The notes under the pieces are model-generated. The model ran no database searches, had not been told where the DNA came from, and saw nothing but the letters and a program-made list of their open reading frames with translations. Below are positions 62,587 to 64,000 of a DNA stretch of 64,000 bases, piece by piece. Within the stretch, counting starts at the first letter, position 1; every line of letters begins with the position of its first letter. This DNA is from Rhodocytophaga rosea (GTDB lineage Bacteria; Bacteroidota; Bacteroidia; Cytophagales; 172606-1), in the NCBI RefSeq assembly GCF_010119975.1, contig NZ_CP048222.1:8160501-8224500 (forward strand), read 5' to 3'. Made by a program: the position numbers and the translations under genes.

Positions 62587-62970
62587 TTAATCTTCAAATT
62601 TTATTTTTCTCCTACTTTTACCAGGATTATCAATTAAATAGGTTAATTTCTCAATGGCCACTGATGTACACGCTAAATCAGATATATACTCATATTTGAG
62701 CATGATAGAGTCATTCTTTATTTGAATATTCCCTTGAAAATCTCCACACGCATTTACCTCTGCATATGTAGAAACATAGATTATATCCTCTATATATCTA
62801 ATTTGAAGTTTACCTAGTTTTAATTCTAATCTGTCATATCTTTTATCATCCGATTCAACTCTAAAATCTGCTTTGAAACCCAAAAGATCTTTATGAACAG
62901 GTTTTGAATTATTATTCCTATTGCATGAACCAAAGCATATTATTACAAGAAAAACATAAATAATTTTCAT
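62587..62970 (-). CDS. Small lipoprotein of unknown function
   Basis: A 127-residue protein with lipobox VIICFGSC (Cys16) followed by NRNNNSK. The mature part is beta-rich (YDRLELKLGKLQIRYIEDII, YVSTYAEVNACGDFQGNIQI). I recognise no family. Its AT content is higher than that of the RND and adaptor genes on both sides. It starts only 3 bp after the adaptor's stop codon yet is not a known part of RND systems, so it may be a recent insertion into the operon. Confidence 0.65.
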   Translation of the reverse strand: MKIIYVFLVIICFGSCNRNNNSKPVHKDLLGFKADFRVESDDKRYDRLELKLGKLQIRYIEDIIYVSTYAEVNACGDFQGNIQIKNDSIMLKYEYISDLACTSVAIEKLTYLIDNPGKSRRKIKFED

Positions 62971-62973
62971 TTA

Positions 62974-64000
62974 TTAATTACTTCCAGTTTTGGGAATCAC
63001 CACTTTTACTGGCATCTGTGGTTTCAATGACATCACTCCTGTGGTTAAAACTGTATCACCTGCTTTCAATCCGGAGGTGATCAGAATATCCTGTTCGCGG
63101 CGGGTGGAAGTTTCTACTTTTACTTCTTTGGCTTTTCCGTTTTCAGCCACAAAGACTTTTTTCCCGTTTTGAACCGGTACCACCGCTTCTGTCGGAATCA
63201 GGATGGCATCATCCAGGATGGTGAGCGGCAATTCTATGTTGGCAAATGCCCCAGGCCGTAATTCGCCTTCCGGATTTTCGGCCCAGGCTCTGAGCTGAAG
63301 CGTACGGGTAAGAGCATCAATACTGGGTTCTATGGCATAAACGGTAGCGGTATATTTTTTAGTGGAACCGGAAATGGTAAAGGTCACTTTTGTATTCACT
63401 TTTACCTGGGTGGCGTATTTTTCAGGCACCGAAAATGTAATTTTCAAGGGATTGGTATTCACCAGTTTGGCTACCACGGTTTGAGGGGAGAGGTATTCCC
63501 CAACAGAAATAGAGCGCAAGCCAATGGTTCCGGTAAAAGGAGCCCTAACAGTGGTTTTGGCCAGCTGCGCACTTATTAATTGTTTTTGTGCCCGCAATGA
63601 TTTCAGGTCGGCCAGGGCAATATCGTATTCCTGCTGGCTTATGGCTCCTTTGTCCAATAACTGCACCGCACGCTGCTCATTTTCAGAAGCCAGCTTTTCT
63701 CTGGTTCCAATTTCTGATAACTGGGCATTTAATTCAGTATTATCAATTTGTAAGAGCGCCTGCCCTTGTTTAACAATGCTTCCTTCTTTAAAATACAATG
63801 CTGTTATGATGCCTGATACCTGGCTGCGTAAAAAAACCTGTTCATTGGCATCAATAGTCCCTGATATAAGCAAGGCATTGGCAAAGCGCTCTGATTTCAC
63901 CACCACACCATTTACCCGCATGGCTGCCCCTCCTCCGCCAGCGCCACCTCTCCCACCACCTGCACCTCCTGGTGTGTTTGCCTGGCTTTTGTTCTTAACA
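62974..64000 (-). CDS. RND efflux periplasmic adaptor subunit, incomplete at the right edge
   Basis: A membrane fusion protein: LISGTIDANEQVFLRSQVSGIITALYFKEGSIVKQGQALLQIDNTE is the lipoyl half-motif and start of the barrel. A hairpin (EIGTREKLASENEQRAVQLLDKGAISQQEYDIAL) and the second lipoyl half (AKTTVRAPFTGTIGLRSISVGEYLSPQT) follow. The reading frame does not stop at the ATG at 63921 but stays open to the window edge through a Gly-rich linker (PGGAGGGRGGAGGGGAAM). The true start lies beyond the window. It should bridge the permease to an outer-membrane channel. Confidence 0.9.
   Translation of the reverse strand, partial: VKNKSQANTPGGAGGGRGGAGGGGAAMRVNGVVVKSERFANALLISGTIDANEQVFLRSQVSGIITALYFKEGSIVKQGQALLQIDNTELNAQLSEIGTREKLASENEQRAVQLLDKGAISQQEYDIALADLKSLRAQKQLISAQLAKTTVRAPFTGTIGLRSISVGEYLSPQTVVAKLVNTNPLKITFSVPEKYATQVKVNTKVTFTISGSTKKYTATVYAIEPSIDALTRTLQLRAWAENPEGELRPGAFANIELPLTILDDAILIPTEAVVPVQNGKKVFVAENGKAKEVKVETSTRREQDILITSGLKAGDTVLTTGVMSLKPQMPVKVVIPKTGSN

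Noticed and set aside
1-64000. tRNA or rRNA genes
   Set aside because: No cloverleaf-like sequence with the conserved GTTCGA arm and CCA-type end, and no rRNA blocks, were seen in the gaps.

Overview
The window looks like chromosomal DNA from a member of the Bacteroidota, most likely the Cytophagales/Cytophagia lineage; I cannot fix the genus. The evidence is the set of families: a TonB-dependent receptor with an N-terminal carboxypeptidase-regulatory-like domain followed by a DUF4249 lipoprotein, DUF4838, DUF4142, GHL10 and GH29 glycosidases, WG repeats, many lipoproteins with a short signal and a Cys, and Tat-exported Gfo/Idh/MocA oxidoreductases. Coding is moderately AT-rich, intergenic DNA is very AT-rich, and I see no clear Shine-Dalgarno tracts. 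No rRNA, tRNA or CRISPR was seen.

Layout. 0-6.7 kb: gcvT (-), an OmpA-type envelope protein, a YflT/DUF2382/PRC-barrel stress protein, a frameshifted Tat-ankyrin gene, a Tat-type Gfo/Idh/MocA oxidoreductase, a 43-residue cysteine protein and a zinc-ribbon protein. 6.8-11.1 kb: a DUF2461 protein, a dispersed repeat, then two secreted glycosidases (GHL10 and GH29 fucosidase). 11.3-19.3 kb, all minus strand: GNAT, a small two-gene unit of unknown function, kptA, a giant TerB-like/ABCG transporter, a lipoprotein and pgi. 19.7-22.7 kb: a methyltransferase-GT2 fusion and a polytopic GT-C-like membrane protein. 23.1-30.2 kb: a flavin-dependent oxidoreductase, a DUF4838 protein, a complete IS5-type element, a DUF4142 protein with a huge low-complexity insert, and an M20 peptidase. 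30.2-33 kb (-): an exported RidA homologue, a SnoaL-like protein and a second Gfo/Idh/MocA oxidoreductase. 33.3-41.9 kb (+): a PaaE-like reductase, an 11-TM/TPR protein followed by an orphan LolD/MacB-type ATPase, a TPR protein overlapping yigZ, a sugar isomerase-like protein and a MaoC-like hydratase. 42-56 kb (-): WG repeats, GNAT, metallophosphoesterase, a lipoprotein, DUF4249 and a TonB receptor, then a GT4/asparagine-synthase/GH5-like operon, an unknown protein and an aldo-keto reductase. 56-59 kb (+): a sorbosone-dehydrogenase-like lipoprotein, an aldose-1-epimerase-like protein and a lone receiver protein. 59-64 kb (-): an RND efflux pump whose adaptor gene runs off the right edge, with an unrelated lipoprotein gene between adaptor and pump.

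How the genes fit together. Much of the window concerns carbohydrates: periplasmic or outer-membrane glycosidases, sugar oxidoreductases and epimerases, TonB uptake and surface-glycan synthesis. The least ordinary parts are the methyltransferase-GT2 fusion with its membrane partner, the TM-TPR protein paired with an ABC ATPase that has no permease, the TerB-like/ABCG fusion, the glycosidase-asparagine synthase-GT4 operon, and several families of dispersed hairpin repeats. One of these families has compensatory base changes between tandem hairpins. No single locus can be called a new system with confidence; these are the best candidates.
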